Positions 10,602-18,448 of a stretch of DNA of 64,000 nucleotides are shown here, one piece after another. The notes below the pieces were generated by a model. The model worked only from the letters and a program-made list of their open reading frames with translations, ran no database searches and was not told the DNA's origin. Position numbers and translations under genes: made by a program. This DNA comes from an uncultured bacterium (GTDB taxonomy: Bacteria; Cyanobacteriota; Vampirovibrionia; Gastranaerophilales; Gastranaerophilaceae), in assembly GCA_902794035.1 (NCBI GenBank), contig CADBFN010000003.1:452-64451 (forward strand), given 5' to 3'. How positions within the stretch are numbered: position 1 is the stretch's first letter; each line of letters begins with the position of its first letter.

Positions 10602-10630
10602 AAAACTCCCTAATTTAAGGGAGTTTTTTA
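10602..10630 (+). terminator. Rho-independent terminator after the SIMPL gene
   Basis: AACTCCCT (10604-10611) pairs with AGGGAGTT (10618-10625) around AATTTA and is followed by T residues. Confidence 0.88.
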
Positions 10631-10676
10631 GCAAATTATTTTTTTTTGATTTTTAAATCCTAAAAAGGTTGTAAAA

Positions 10677-11663
10677 ATGTCAATTATTATAAATGCTTTG
10701 AAAAATGGTCAAAAAGCCGTAAGATATTTCGATAAAAATCAAAATAATGTACAAAAATTTTATCGTCAGCAAAAAATTAGCCAAAGTGAACCTAATTTAA
10801 TGACTGACAAGTTTTTTAGACAGGATGAACTGTACAATAAGTCAATTGATAATGTTCACAAAGGCTATCGCGTATATGATACAGACGATTTACCTGTATA
10901 TGATTATACTCAGACAGACAGAGATATTGATTATTTGTTTGCTCAGCAAAGACCGTTTATAGAATATAAAAATAATTTCATAAAGCTTCGAAAAGACAAC
11001 AGTGTTGTTGATTTAGATAAAGTATATATGTCAAATCTAAATAACAGTTCTTCAAATATCATATCCGAAAAATTAAATGAAGGTTATGACGTAGAACATG
11101 TTTTAAATGTTTTATATTCTTCACGAATTAATGGCGTATTACGTAATAATCTGGCTGATTCAGGCTTCAGCTTGCTTAGGCGTGGTTACCCTATTGAAAC
11201 GGTTGTTGAATTAATGGAAAAATCAAAGCTTAGAAGAAAAAACGGTACTAAAAAGTATAGTGAAGGTATGCTTGAATTTCTTGAACAATTCCCTGATTTA
11301 AGACATCTTGTTGTCTCAAAAAATCGTATAGGCGAAGAAATGTTTGACAAATATGGAGCAAAAAATTTTCCATACTTATTTGATTTGGCAAAGGATGAGC
11401 AAACGGCTGTAAAAATATTTAAAGATTGTCAAGTATATAATGCTTATGACGGCTTTGTAGTTGATGATTTGTTATGTAATTCTGCTTTTCATATATTAAA
11501 ACGTTCCGGTGAATATACAAAAAATGATGCAAAATTAATGAATATTCTCAGACAAAATGTCAGGAAAGATTGTTGCTATGATGTCGAAGATTTATTAGCA
11601 CGAGGTGAGAAATCTGAAGACATTTTAAAAAATTACTTTAATTTGGATTATTTTGAGCCTTAA
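10677..11663 (+). CDS. Unknown cytoplasmic protein
   Basis: A 328-residue soluble protein without signal peptide or membrane segment. The first 120 residues are polar and rich in Asn, Gln and Tyr. From about residue 125 the protein looks helical, with recurring patterns such as ISEKLNEGYDVEHVLNVLY, LLRRGYPIETVVELMEKSK and LLARGEKSEDILKNYF, which suggest a helical-hairpin repeat scaffold. I do not recognise the family. Its end overlaps the convergent GIY-YIG gene by 26 bases, and a terminator isolates it from the operon before it. Confidence 0.75.
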   Translation: MSIIINALKNGQKAVRYFDKNQNNVQKFYRQQKISQSEPNLMTDKFFRQDELYNKSIDNVHKGYRVYDTDDLPVYDYTQTDRDIDYLFAQQRPFIEYKNNFIKLRKDNSVVDLDKVYMSNLNNSSSNIISEKLNEGYDVEHVLNVLYSSRINGVLRNNLADSGFSLLRRGYPIETVVELMEKSKLRRKNGTKKYSEGMLEFLEQFPDLRHLVVSKNRIGEEMFDKYGAKNFPYLFDLAKDEQTAVKIFKDCQVYNAYDGFVVDDLLCNSAFHILKRSGEYTKNDAKLMNILRQNVRKDCCYDVEDLLARGEKSEDILKNYFNLDYFEP

Positions 11664-11904
11664 TTAATTCAAATTTTTGAGATCTTGTAAGTTTATGTTT
11701 TATCCTGTATTCTTCTTTTTGGGCATCAGATTTTGACAGAAATTCTTGTGTATAAACTATTTTTACGGGCTTATTTGCACGGGTATATTTTGCTCCTTTG
11801 CCTGATAAATGTTCTTTAAATCTTTTTTCTACGTTGTCTGTATATCCGCAGTAGAGAGTATTGTTTTCTGTTAATAATATATAGACATAATATTTATTAT
11901 TCAT
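11638..11904 (-). CDS. GIY-YIG domain protein (UPF0213 type)
   Basis: An 88-residue single GIY-YIG nuclease-fold domain: YYVYILLTENNTLYCGYTDN supplies the two-tyrosine core, followed by VEKRFKEHLSGKGAKYTRANKP with the catalytic-type Arg and His, and AQKEEYRIKHKLTRSQK with the conserved Glu. This length and motif set are typical of the YhbQ/UPF0213 group, whose cellular role is uncertain (possibly DNA repair). The 3' end overlaps the convergent gene by 26 bases. Confidence 0.92.
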   Translation of the reverse strand: MNNKYYVYILLTENNTLYCGYTDNVEKRFKEHLSGKGAKYTRANKPVKIVYTQEFLSKSDAQKEEYRIKHKLTRSQKFELIKAQNNPN

Positions 11905-11951
11905 TTTATTATATTATTACTATTTTTATATATTTGGTATAAACTGAATGT

Positions 11952-12761
11952 ATGAAAAATAAATTCGCTATATGCTTTAATGATGAAATATCGGGATATA
12001 TTGATGTTGTCAGTAAATTAGAATTTTTGTTACAGGATAATTCGTTAGTATATTCAAAGTTTAATGTGAATAATTTGAGTTCTGATTGCGATTTTGTATT
12101 CGTAATTGGTGGTGATGGTACTATATTAAAGGCTGCCAGATATTATTCATCTTTAGATGTCCCAATTTTTGGGATAAATATTGGTCATTTAGGCTTTTTA
12201 TCTCAGGCTTCTGATAACAATTTAGAAAGTGCTTTCTTTAAAATTATAAATAATGATTATAAAATAGAAAATCGTGTAATGCTAACGTGCGGCGATAATA
12301 TTGCCTTAAATGATTTTGTTATAAAAGGGTCAGAAGCATCGCGAGCTTCAAAATTTTCCTTGCAAATAAATAATAAATTTGTTTGTGATTATTTCGCAGA
12401 TGGTTTAATAATATCAACACCAACCGGATCTACGGCTTACGGTATGGCATCTGGTGGCCCGATTTTATCACCTGAAACAGATGCGATTGAAATCGTACCA
12501 ATTTGTCCTCATACTTTTTCGGCAAGACCAATTGTTGTTCCATCTGATTCTGAAATCAAAATTTCTGCTAAAAATAACCAAAAATATTGTGTCAGTGCTG
12601 ATGGACAAATTGTTTTTGAATCTTCTGACAATCTTATAATTCGTAAATCTGATTATTGTGCGAAGTTGGTTTTATTGGACGATAATGATTTCTTCTCAGT
12701 TTTAAGAAATAAATTAAATTGGGGATTTTCTCCTATAAGTGAAATAAATAAAGGCAAATAA
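11952..12761 (+). CDS. nadK: NAD kinase
   Basis: Makes NADP from NAD using ATP or polyphosphate. The 269-residue protein has the family hallmarks: VIGGDGTILKAAR near residues 51-64 with the catalytic Asp, GINIGHLGFL, ADGLIISTPTGSTAYG and SGGPILSPE near 155-172, and ICPHTFSARPIV. The acetyltransferase gene starts two bases after the stop, so the two are cotranscribed. Confidence 0.96.
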   Translation: MKNKFAICFNDEISGYIDVVSKLEFLLQDNSLVYSKFNVNNLSSDCDFVFVIGGDGTILKAARYYSSLDVPIFGINIGHLGFLSQASDNNLESAFFKIINNDYKIENRVMLTCGDNIALNDFVIKGSEASRASKFSLQINNKFVCDYFADGLIISTPTGSTAYGMASGGPILSPETDAIEIVPICPHTFSARPIVVPSDSEIKISAKNNQKYCVSADGQIVFESSDNLIIRKSDYCAKLVLLDDNDFFSVLRNKLNWGFSPISEINKGK

Positions 12762-12762
12762 T

Positions 12763-13248
12763 ATGATTAAGTATGAAAAAGCGGTTAATATTGATAAGTT
12801 AATTACTCTATCTTCTCTTATTTGGCATGAGTATTGGAAGGATTATCTTTCAGATGAACAAATAGAATATATGATAGAGAAATTTCAGTCAAAAGATGCT
12901 ATAGAAAATCAAATAAAAAATGAAAATTATACATATTATTATATATATTTAAACCGCGAAATGGTTGGTTATATTGGACTTGCCAATAAGGAGGATTATT
13001 TATTTCTTTCAAAATTTTATTTGAAAAAAGAAGTGCGTCATCAGGGCGTTGGGACAAAAACTTTTCAATTTATTAAAGATACTGCTAAATTCCAAAAATA
13101 TAACAGAATTGTTTTGACAGTAAACAAGGGAAACGTTAATAGTATAAATGCTTATAAAAAATGGGGCTTTAATATTATTGATTCAGTTGTAACTGACATA
13201 GGCATGGGTTTTGTTATGGATGATTATATTATGGAGTATAAATTCTAA
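12763..13248 (+). CDS. GNAT family N-acetyltransferase
   Basis: A 161-residue protein with the complete GNAT pattern: an N-terminal AVNIDKLITLSSLIWHEYW, YYIYLNREMVGYIGLA as the central strand, LSKFYLKKEVRHQGVGTKTF as the acetyl-CoA pyrophosphate loop, and a closing VNKGNVNSINAYKKWGFNI. The substrate is unknown. Its TAA stop forms the first bases of the 19-bp terminal inverted repeat of the downstream hairpin element, so that element abuts the gene exactly. Confidence 0.9.
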   Translation: MIKYEKAVNIDKLITLSSLIWHEYWKDYLSDEQIEYMIEKFQSKDAIENQIKNENYTYYYIYLNREMVGYIGLANKEDYLFLSKFYLKKEVRHQGVGTKTFQFIKDTAKFQKYNRIVLTVNKGNVNSINAYKKWGFNIIDSVVTDIGMGFVMDDYIMEYKF

Positions 13249-13725
13249 TAATCTATATTATAGGAAGTTTTTAAGAGTTATAAATGCATGTTAGTTCATT
13301 TCTTTTCTTTTGTTTGCGAGGCAAAAGAAAAGAAATGAACCAAAGAAAAGAAAACTTCGCTGATTACAATACCGCCTTCGGCGGCATAAGTACAATACCG
13401 CCTTCGGCGGCATAAGACCGCTTGCGCGGTAACATGCGTTTTGCCTTTCAGGCAAAAATCTCTTAGCACGGCTAAGGACAACGCCGTGCGCTTGTTAAGC
13501 TTATATCAAAGGCGCCGTTGTCTTAGGCGCCTGATTGATTTTTGTCCGTCAGGACAAAAACGTATGTACAATTTGTACTTATATCTTATGAGCGGAGCAA
13601 TGCCTTTGAGCATTGCTATAATTAGCGTGTTTTTCTTTTCTGTCTGCTTTTCTTTTTGCATCGCAATCAAAAAGAAAAGCAGACTATTAAAATAGAAGAT
13701 TTTAATTTCCTATAATATAGATTAT
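13248..13725. mobile_element. MITE-like element: 19-bp terminal inverted repeats with many internal hairpins
   Basis: ATAATCTATATTATAGGAA at 13248-13266 is the exact reverse complement of 13707-13725. Between them are a 19-bp perfect hairpin (13294-13312 with 13322-13340), a 26-bp tandem duplication (13365-13390, 13391-13416) whose units each contain CCGCC-TTC-GGCGG, further short hairpins (ACCGC/GCGGT, TTTGCC/GGCAAA, AGGCGCC/GGCGCCT, TTTTGTCC/GGACAAAA, GCAATGC/GCATTGC) and a 17-bp perfect hairpin near the right end (13642-13658 with 13668-13684). No transposase or convincing gene lies inside; the open frames crossing it simply read through hairpin arms. It could be a non-autonomous transposable element or a structured RNA locus. 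Confidence 0.75.
13365..13416. repeat. 26-bp perfect tandem duplication inside the hairpin element
   Basis: The unit at 13365-13390 begins TACAATACCGCC and ends GGCATAAG. It is repeated exactly at 13391-13416. Each copy carries a CCGCC-TTC-GGCGG hairpin. Confidence 0.9.
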
Positions 13726-13731
13726 GACAAA

Positions 13732-13760
13732 TAAAAAGCGGTCTTTTGACCGCTTATTTA
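13732..13760 (-). terminator. Terminator of the 78-residue protein gene
   Basis: AAGCGGTC (13736-13743) pairs with GACCGCTT (13748-13755) around TTTT. On the minus strand the stem runs into TTTTTATTTG. It lies downstream of the minus-strand gene ending at 13820 and just outside the hairpin element. Confidence 0.85.
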
Positions 13761-13819
13761 ATGATTTTCCTATCCTTTTCCAAACTTTTTCTTTTTTCTT
13801 TTCTCTTTTAACCTGTTGA

Positions 13820-14056
13820 TTATCCAACCACTTTTGAAATAAAGTTTATTGTGTCAAATATAGTATCTTCGACAAATTCCTTCGCTAACTTGCTTACAGG
13901 ACGATTTTCGATACAATCAAAAATATAATAAATCGGATCCTGTGAATTGTTAAATCTCATTCTTCTGTCTTTATGCTGTAAATATTTAAATTCCTTAACT
14001 GCATTTTTTCTCCCTGCAGTAGGTTTAATAATAGTTCCAAATTGTCCGGTAGCCAT
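13820..14056 (-). CDS. Small conserved-looking protein of unknown function
   Basis: A 78-residue soluble basic protein, MATGQFGTIIKPTAGRKNAV at its start and a C-terminal helix KLAKEFVEDTIFDTINFISK. It has no known motif. It ends at a strong terminator and is preceded by a purine-rich AGAGAGATTAAGC stretch. Coding status is supported by isolation in its own transcription unit and good composition, but the family is not recognised. Confidence 0.6.
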   Translation of the reverse strand: MATGQFGTIIKPTAGRKNAVKEFKYLQHKDRRMRFNNSQDPIYYIFDCIENRPVSKLAKEFVEDTIFDTINFISKVVG

Positions 14057-14188
14057 AATGCTTAATCTCTCTCTTATCTCTTACATATATATAAAGTATA
14101 TAAGTTAAAAAAAATTGCCTTTTTAAATTTAATAAGCTTCATATTTCTTAACAATTATAAATAGTCGAGAAATCGCATAAGTGGAATA

Positions 14189-15517
14189 CTATTTAATTAT
14201 TTCGCCGTTTAAATACCATGTTTTACATCCGGTAATTTTTACATTGATAAACTCACCTGTTAAGTCTTTATCAAATGGTATGTGTACAATTTTATTATTT
14301 CTTGTTCTGCCTGTTATTATATTTTTTCCTTTATGATTTTCAAAGCTTTCAACAAGCACTTCCATTGTTTTTCCTACGAATTTTTTATTTGATGCAAGAC
14401 AACATTTTCTGTTTTGCTCGTTAAGACGGGCAAGTCTTTCGAATTTTGTATCTTCATCAATAAATTTATCAACCCAGCGTGCAGCAACTGTTTTTTCTCT
14501 TGGAGAATATGCTGCAGTATTTGAATAATCAAGGCATAATTCTTCCATAGCACTGAGTGTATTTTGGAATTGTTCTTCTGTTTCACCCGGAAAACCCGCT
14601 ATAAAATCGCTTGTAATTGTTACATCAGGAACCATTTTTCTTATTTTATTTGCTATTTCAAAATATTTTTCTCTGTCATAGCGCCTGTTCATTGCTTTTA
14701 GAACTATACTATCGCCTGATTGCATTGGAATATGAAAATACTCACATACTTTATCAAGTTCAACTGCGGTTTGTATAAGCTCGTCTGTAATATCAGTCGG
14801 GTATGATGTAACAAATCTGATTCTGAATTTGCCTTCGATCGCATTTACATCCCGTAAGAGGTTTGAAAGTCTGTAATTCTTATCTTTAAAGTCTTTGCCG
14901 TAGCTATCTACATTTTGTCCAAGTAATGTTACTTCTTTAAAACCTGCATTAAGTGCGTCTTTGACTTCTTTCAATATTGTTTCAGGTTGTCTTGAACGCT
15001 CACGTCCTCTTGTATATGGAACAATACAATATGTGCAGAAATTGTTGCAGCCTTCTGTTATTGGTATCCATGCATTGATTGATTTTACACGATTAATTTC
15101 ATATTTGTTTGCTTCATTATCTTCGGTTTGATGAGTTTCTTCACATTCACAAACTTTTTCACCCTGTTCAATTTTTTTTATGATATCAGGTAAAGAGTAT
15201 ATTTTGTGAGTTCCAAGTACAAAATCTACATAATGAGCTCTTTTAAATATTTCTTGAGCTTTTTGTTGGGCAACACAACCACAAAAACCAATTTTTAACT
15301 CAGGCTTTGATTTTTTCCATTTACCCCATAAGCCAATTAAACTGTATGCTTTATCTTCGCTCAGTTGCCTTATGGAACAGGTGTTTACCATTAATAAATC
15401 GGCATCTTTGGGCTCTTTTGTTTCCTCATAATCAAAATGGGATAGCATTCCTAACATTCTTTCCGTATCGGATTTATTCATTTGGCATCCCATTGTTTCT
15501 ATATAAACTTTTTTCAT
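14189..15517 (-). CDS. miaB: tRNA-2-methylthio-N6-dimethylallyladenosine synthase MiaB
   Basis: A radical-SAM methylthiotransferase that converts i6A37 to ms2i6A37 in tRNAs reading UNN codons. The 442-residue protein has the N-terminal auxiliary cluster cysteines C11, C47 and C81 (TMGCQMNKSD, NTCSIR, GCVAQ), the radical-SAM triad C157-x3-C161-x2-C164 (CNNFCTYC), the GRERSRQPE segment after it, and a C-terminal TRAM domain. The substrate i6A would come from MiaA, encoded at 38022-38906. It appears to be transcribed alone. Confidence 0.97.
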   Translation of the reverse strand: MKKVYIETMGCQMNKSDTERMLGMLSHFDYEETKEPKDADLLMVNTCSIRQLSEDKAYSLIGLWGKWKKSKPELKIGFCGCVAQQKAQEIFKRAHYVDFVLGTHKIYSLPDIIKKIEQGEKVCECEETHQTEDNEANKYEINRVKSINAWIPITEGCNNFCTYCIVPYTRGRERSRQPETILKEVKDALNAGFKEVTLLGQNVDSYGKDFKDKNYRLSNLLRDVNAIEGKFRIRFVTSYPTDITDELIQTAVELDKVCEYFHIPMQSGDSIVLKAMNRRYDREKYFEIANKIRKMVPDVTITSDFIAGFPGETEEQFQNTLSAMEELCLDYSNTAAYSPREKTVAARWVDKFIDEDTKFERLARLNEQNRKCCLASNKKFVGKTMEVLVESFENHKGKNIITGRTRNNKIVHIPFDKDLTGEFINVKITGCKTWYLNGEIIK

Positions 15518-15556
15518 ATTCTTCCTCTTTTTTATAACTATACAATAAAAATAAAT

Positions 15557-15952
15557 CTATTTCTTGCTGATATCCCCAAAAATACTCATTCTCGGATTTG
15601 ATTTATAGTAATCTTTTGTTTTGATGTTGTTTTTTAGTGATTTTCTTTCAAGATGGCGTATAATTCGGTATCTTGATTTTTGTCTTTTGTCTAAAAATTT
15701 TTTTACTTCTTTGTCTTCGCTTTTGCTTATTTTAATTATTTGTTTAATGTTTGTACTGTTTTTGTATTTTTTGTTAAATACCTCTGTTATATATTCAAAT
15801 TCAGATGCTTGCTCAGGTGTTAATTGAAGTGCGTTAAAATACAGAGGATAAAATTTTATTCTTTTGTCCAATATATCTTGCAGATTATCATTTTTTGCGT
15901 TTACACATAAACCTGATAAGCAAATAACAATTATTATGATTAGTTTTTTCAC
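15557..15952 (-). CDS. Exported small helical protein, CpxP/Spy-like
   Basis: A 131-residue protein with a signal peptide (MKKLIIIIVICLSGLCVNA) and a basic helical mature part. LQLTPEQASEFEYITEVFNK followed by IKQIIKISKSEDKEVKKFL resembles the LTxxQ motif and helical layout of periplasmic CpxP/Spy chaperone-like proteins. The match is by pattern only and the second LTxxQ repeat is not clear. It is probably periplasmic. Confidence 0.6.
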   Translation of the reverse strand: MKKLIIIIVICLSGLCVNAKNDNLQDILDKRIKFYPLYFNALQLTPEQASEFEYITEVFNKKYKNSTNIKQIIKISKSEDKEVKKFLDKRQKSRYRIIRHLERKSLKNNIKTKDYYKSNPRMSIFGDISKK

Positions 15953-16051
15953 TTATAAATTCTGCCATTAAGTTTGTTATATAGAAATTCTACAACAGTA
16001 CATAATATAATTTTTCTTTAGTTAAATTAAATTTTGTAGTAATATCTCTGT

Positions 16052-16423
16052 ATGAGTGAAATAAATCTTAGAAATTATGCTTATTTGGGTGATGCGGTAT
16101 GGGAATTGTATATTCGTAACAAGACTGTTTTGATGACTAACAATGCAAAAAAGCTTCACCAGATTACGACCTCATTGGTAAAAACTCAATTTCAGGCTGA
16201 CTTGTTAAAATTTTTGGATAATTTTTTAAATGACAATGAAAAAGAGTTAATAAAACGAGCAAGAAATTTACCTATTCCTGTCGGACGACGCAGTATTCAG
16301 CATGAATACAGGCAGGCTACTGCATTTGAAGCTCTAATCGGATGGTTATATTTAAATGAAAATGGCAGGTATAATGAAATACTTAAATTAATTGAGGGTA
16401 GTGATTTAATCTCTTATGCATAA
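16052..16423 (+). CDS. mrnC: Mini-ribonuclease III
   Basis: A 123-residue RNase III catalytic domain without a double-stranded-RNA-binding domain, as in Bacillus MrnC, which trims 23S rRNA precursor ends. The signature NYAYLGDAVWELYIRN contains the catalytic Asp, and RQATAFEALIGWLYLNE carries the second acidic cluster. Mini-III occurs in Firmicutes and cyanobacteria and their relatives, which fits the proposed lineage. A bidirectional terminator follows. Confidence 0.93.
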   Translation: MSEINLRNYAYLGDAVWELYIRNKTVLMTNNAKKLHQITTSLVKTQFQADLLKFLDNFLNDNEKELIKRARNLPIPVGRRSIQHEYRQATAFEALIGWLYLNENGRYNEILKLIEGSDLISYA

Positions 16424-16458
16424 AAAAAAAACGGGGCTTTGCGAAAGTCCCGTTTTTT
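16424..16458. terminator. Bidirectional rho-independent terminator
   Basis: ACGGGGCTTT (16431-16440) pairs with AAAGTCCCGT (16444-16453) around GCG. It is flanked by A residues on the left and T residues on the right. It serves both mrnC on the plus strand and the convergent coiled-coil gene on the minus strand. Confidence 0.88.
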
Positions 16459-16502
16459 GTAAATTATATCCCTTGCCTTTGTTTTCCTTAAATTGAAGTT
16501 CC

Positions 16503-17111
16503 TTAGCCTTGTCCGCCGGTGTAGTTTGGTGTAAGCATCTTGACATCTGACTGTTCCATCTTCTGACATGCTTCGTAATCTGCTTTTGCAACCTGAATTT
16601 GAGATTCCAAAGTGTCTTTTTCGAGTTGCAACGAATCTTCTTCGTCTTTGAGAGGTTCCAGCATTGTATCTCTTAAATTTTCGATGTAGTTTTCGATTTG
16701 TGATTTGCTCATTGCAGCCTGAGTATCGCAGTAAGAGTTCATTGACGATATCTGTTGCTGATATTGTGATTGAGCAGTAGATACAATAGAAGAGTACTTT
16801 TGAATATCTTCGTTTGATAAGTTGCCGCCCTGCATTTTCTGCATTGCTTCTGAAACTGAAATTCCACTATCACCTTTATAAGCCATCATAGCAGCGTACA
16901 TAGTACCTTGATATAATTGCTTAGCTGAACTACTTTGTAATGTGATACTTTGTTCCATGGATTTCTGCTGACGGTCAATCATTTTTTCCATGTTGGCAAC
17001 ATCTCGGGAAGCGCGTCTAATCTTAGATTGGATGCGCATCATACGAGCTTGTAAGGATCTGTATCTAGATCCCGCAGCCAATTTTCCGTATGCGCCTAAT
17101 AAGAAACCCAT
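16503..17111 (-). CDS. Coiled-coil protein of unknown function
   Basis: A 202-residue protein with no signal peptide. It starts MGFLLGAYGKLAAGSRYRSL, then a long basic helical stretch (MRIQSKIRRASRDVANMEKM), a Ser/Gln-rich middle and a C-terminal coiled coil (EEDSLQLEKDTLESQIQVAK). I associate proteins with this N-terminus with Gastranaerophilales, though no function is known to me. The C-terminal coiled coil is of the same kind as the broken gene at 1-611. Upstream lies the FliK-like gene at 17316-18410. Export by a flagellar-type route is possible but not shown. Confidence 0.75.
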   Translation of the reverse strand: MGFLLGAYGKLAAGSRYRSLQARMMRIQSKIRRASRDVANMEKMIDRQQKSMEQSITLQSSSAKQLYQGTMYAAMMAYKGDSGISVSEAMQKMQGGNLSNEDIQKYSSIVSTAQSQYQQQISSMNSYCDTQAAMSKSQIENYIENLRDTMLEPLKDEEDSLQLEKDTLESQIQVAKADYEACQKMEQSDVKMLTPNYTGGQG

Positions 17112-17315
17112 TGTCCTTGTATCCTTGTGTTAGTGTCCTCGTATTTATATAAAAAAAATTTGTTTTCAATAATTGCCTTTTTATTTCTTTTTTATTAAGA
17201 AATGTTACAAAACTAAAATATAAATATTTCAAAAACAAGGTAAAATGCTTATTTGTAATGGATTTTCGGTATTTTCAAAAATCTACAATTTTAGCCTGAT
17301 TAATATATTAATTAC
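17112..17315. other. Intergenic spacer
   Basis: About 200 bases of A+T-rich sequence between the coiled-coil gene and the FliK-like gene. No RNA gene, terminator or repeat stands out; it probably holds the coiled-coil gene promoter and its leader. Confidence 0.4.
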
Positions 17316-18410
17316 CTAAATTCCAATAGAAGTATTGTTATCAATATCTATTACATGCTTAATTATTGAGTGAGCAGTAAGAAGTAAATACGGGTTTATT
17401 TCAGTTGTTTGCGACATATTTACACTAGCTTTTGCTTTGTCGCTATTAGGTTTAAATTCTTTTTTTACTTCGTATGAGGTCAAAGTTTCCATTGAATAAT
17501 GCTTTTTATCACTATTCAATCTGTTATCAAGTTCTTCTTTCGGAAAATTCTCGCTGCATTGAATTGCAACCTGAACAGAATTTGATGTTTCAAGATATAA
17601 TGTTGCGATTACTGTTCCAAAATTAATTGTCGTGATTGTTACTGTTAAAATACTGTCACTTTCTTCTGTATTCTCTTTTTTTGTAACTTCAAGATCAAAA
17701 TCAACACCTTCTTTTAATGGCAGCCAAGGAAGATAAAGAAGTAATAGTAGCTTCATTGTTTTAGTCGGTTCATTTTCTGCGGCAACTGAAATACTCGCAT
17801 TGATGAATTTTGCCATGTCTTTTAGCTGTGACAAGTCATTTATCCCCATTTTAGAAGCCTGAGTCATTGTCATTATCAGTTTGGTCAGAGCGTCTTTTCC
17901 GTTAGTTTGAATCATTTGTGCAATTTGGTTAAGATTAATCATGCCGTTTGACAGTATCTCTAAATTTTTTAATGATGCCTGAAGTTGGGTTGTCATTTGT
18001 TTGTTAACAATCTCTGACATATTAGAAAAATCAAGTCCCTGTAATTGAGCAAGTATTTGAGCCTGTAATTGCGATATTGAATTCCTTTGTGCAGCAAGCT
18101 GAGAAGAAAACATTGCATTAAATTGCCCTGTTGTCATCCCTCTTTGCATCATGTATATAAATTCATTAATATTTTTGGGAACTCCCATTAAATCTTTAGC
18201 ATAAATTGCTCGGTCAAGACTTTTCAGGGTATTCATCTGTAAATTTTGTTGTGGCAGATTTGGCTCAGGTTTTGGAATTACAGGTTTAGGCTGTACCTGC
18301 GGCTGAGGTTCAGCAGGTGTATTCATAGGTTTATTATTTAACGCAGCATTTCTTATTTGCTGTTGTCTTAGTGCGTCATTATTAAAATTACCTATAAAAA
18401 AATCTGACAT
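17316..18410 (-). CDS. Proline/glutamine-rich protein with FliK-like C-terminal region
   Basis: A 364-residue cytoplasmic-type protein. Residues 30-60 are a Pro/Gln linker (PAEPQPQVQPKPVIPKPEPN), residues 60-215 are helical and Gln/Met-rich, and from about 220 a beta-rich region reads LYLPWLPLKEGVDFDLEV, SILTVTITTINFGTVIATLYL and SVQVAIQCSENFPKEELDNR. The last part has the alternation of strands and length typical of the FliK hook-length-control C-terminal domain (strand with an FG pair, then strand, then helix). This is a pattern-level assignment only. Confidence 0.55.
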   Translation of the reverse strand: MSDFFIGNFNNDALRQQQIRNAALNNKPMNTPAEPQPQVQPKPVIPKPEPNLPQQNLQMNTLKSLDRAIYAKDLMGVPKNINEFIYMMQRGMTTGQFNAMFSSQLAAQRNSISQLQAQILAQLQGLDFSNMSEIVNKQMTTQLQASLKNLEILSNGMINLNQIAQMIQTNGKDALTKLIMTMTQASKMGINDLSQLKDMAKFINASISVAAENEPTKTMKLLLLLYLPWLPLKEGVDFDLEVTKKENTEESDSILTVTITTINFGTVIATLYLETSNSVQVAIQCSENFPKEELDNRLNSDKKHYSMETLTSYEVKKEFKPNSDKAKASVNMSQTTEINPYLLLTAHSIIKHVIDIDNNTSIGI

Positions 18411-18448
18411 ATACTAAATTTAAACGATTTTTATTAAAAAGTCTATAT

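Noticed and set aside
13365-13416. CRISPR-like array in the hairpin element
   Set aside because: Only two copies, directly abutting without spacers, and no cas genes anywhere in the window.
13441-13695. 84-residue open frame inside the hairpin element
   Set aside because: It reads straight through the hairpin arms and ends in a run of Lys codons caused by the right-end stem. It has no ribosome site and no plausible protein features.
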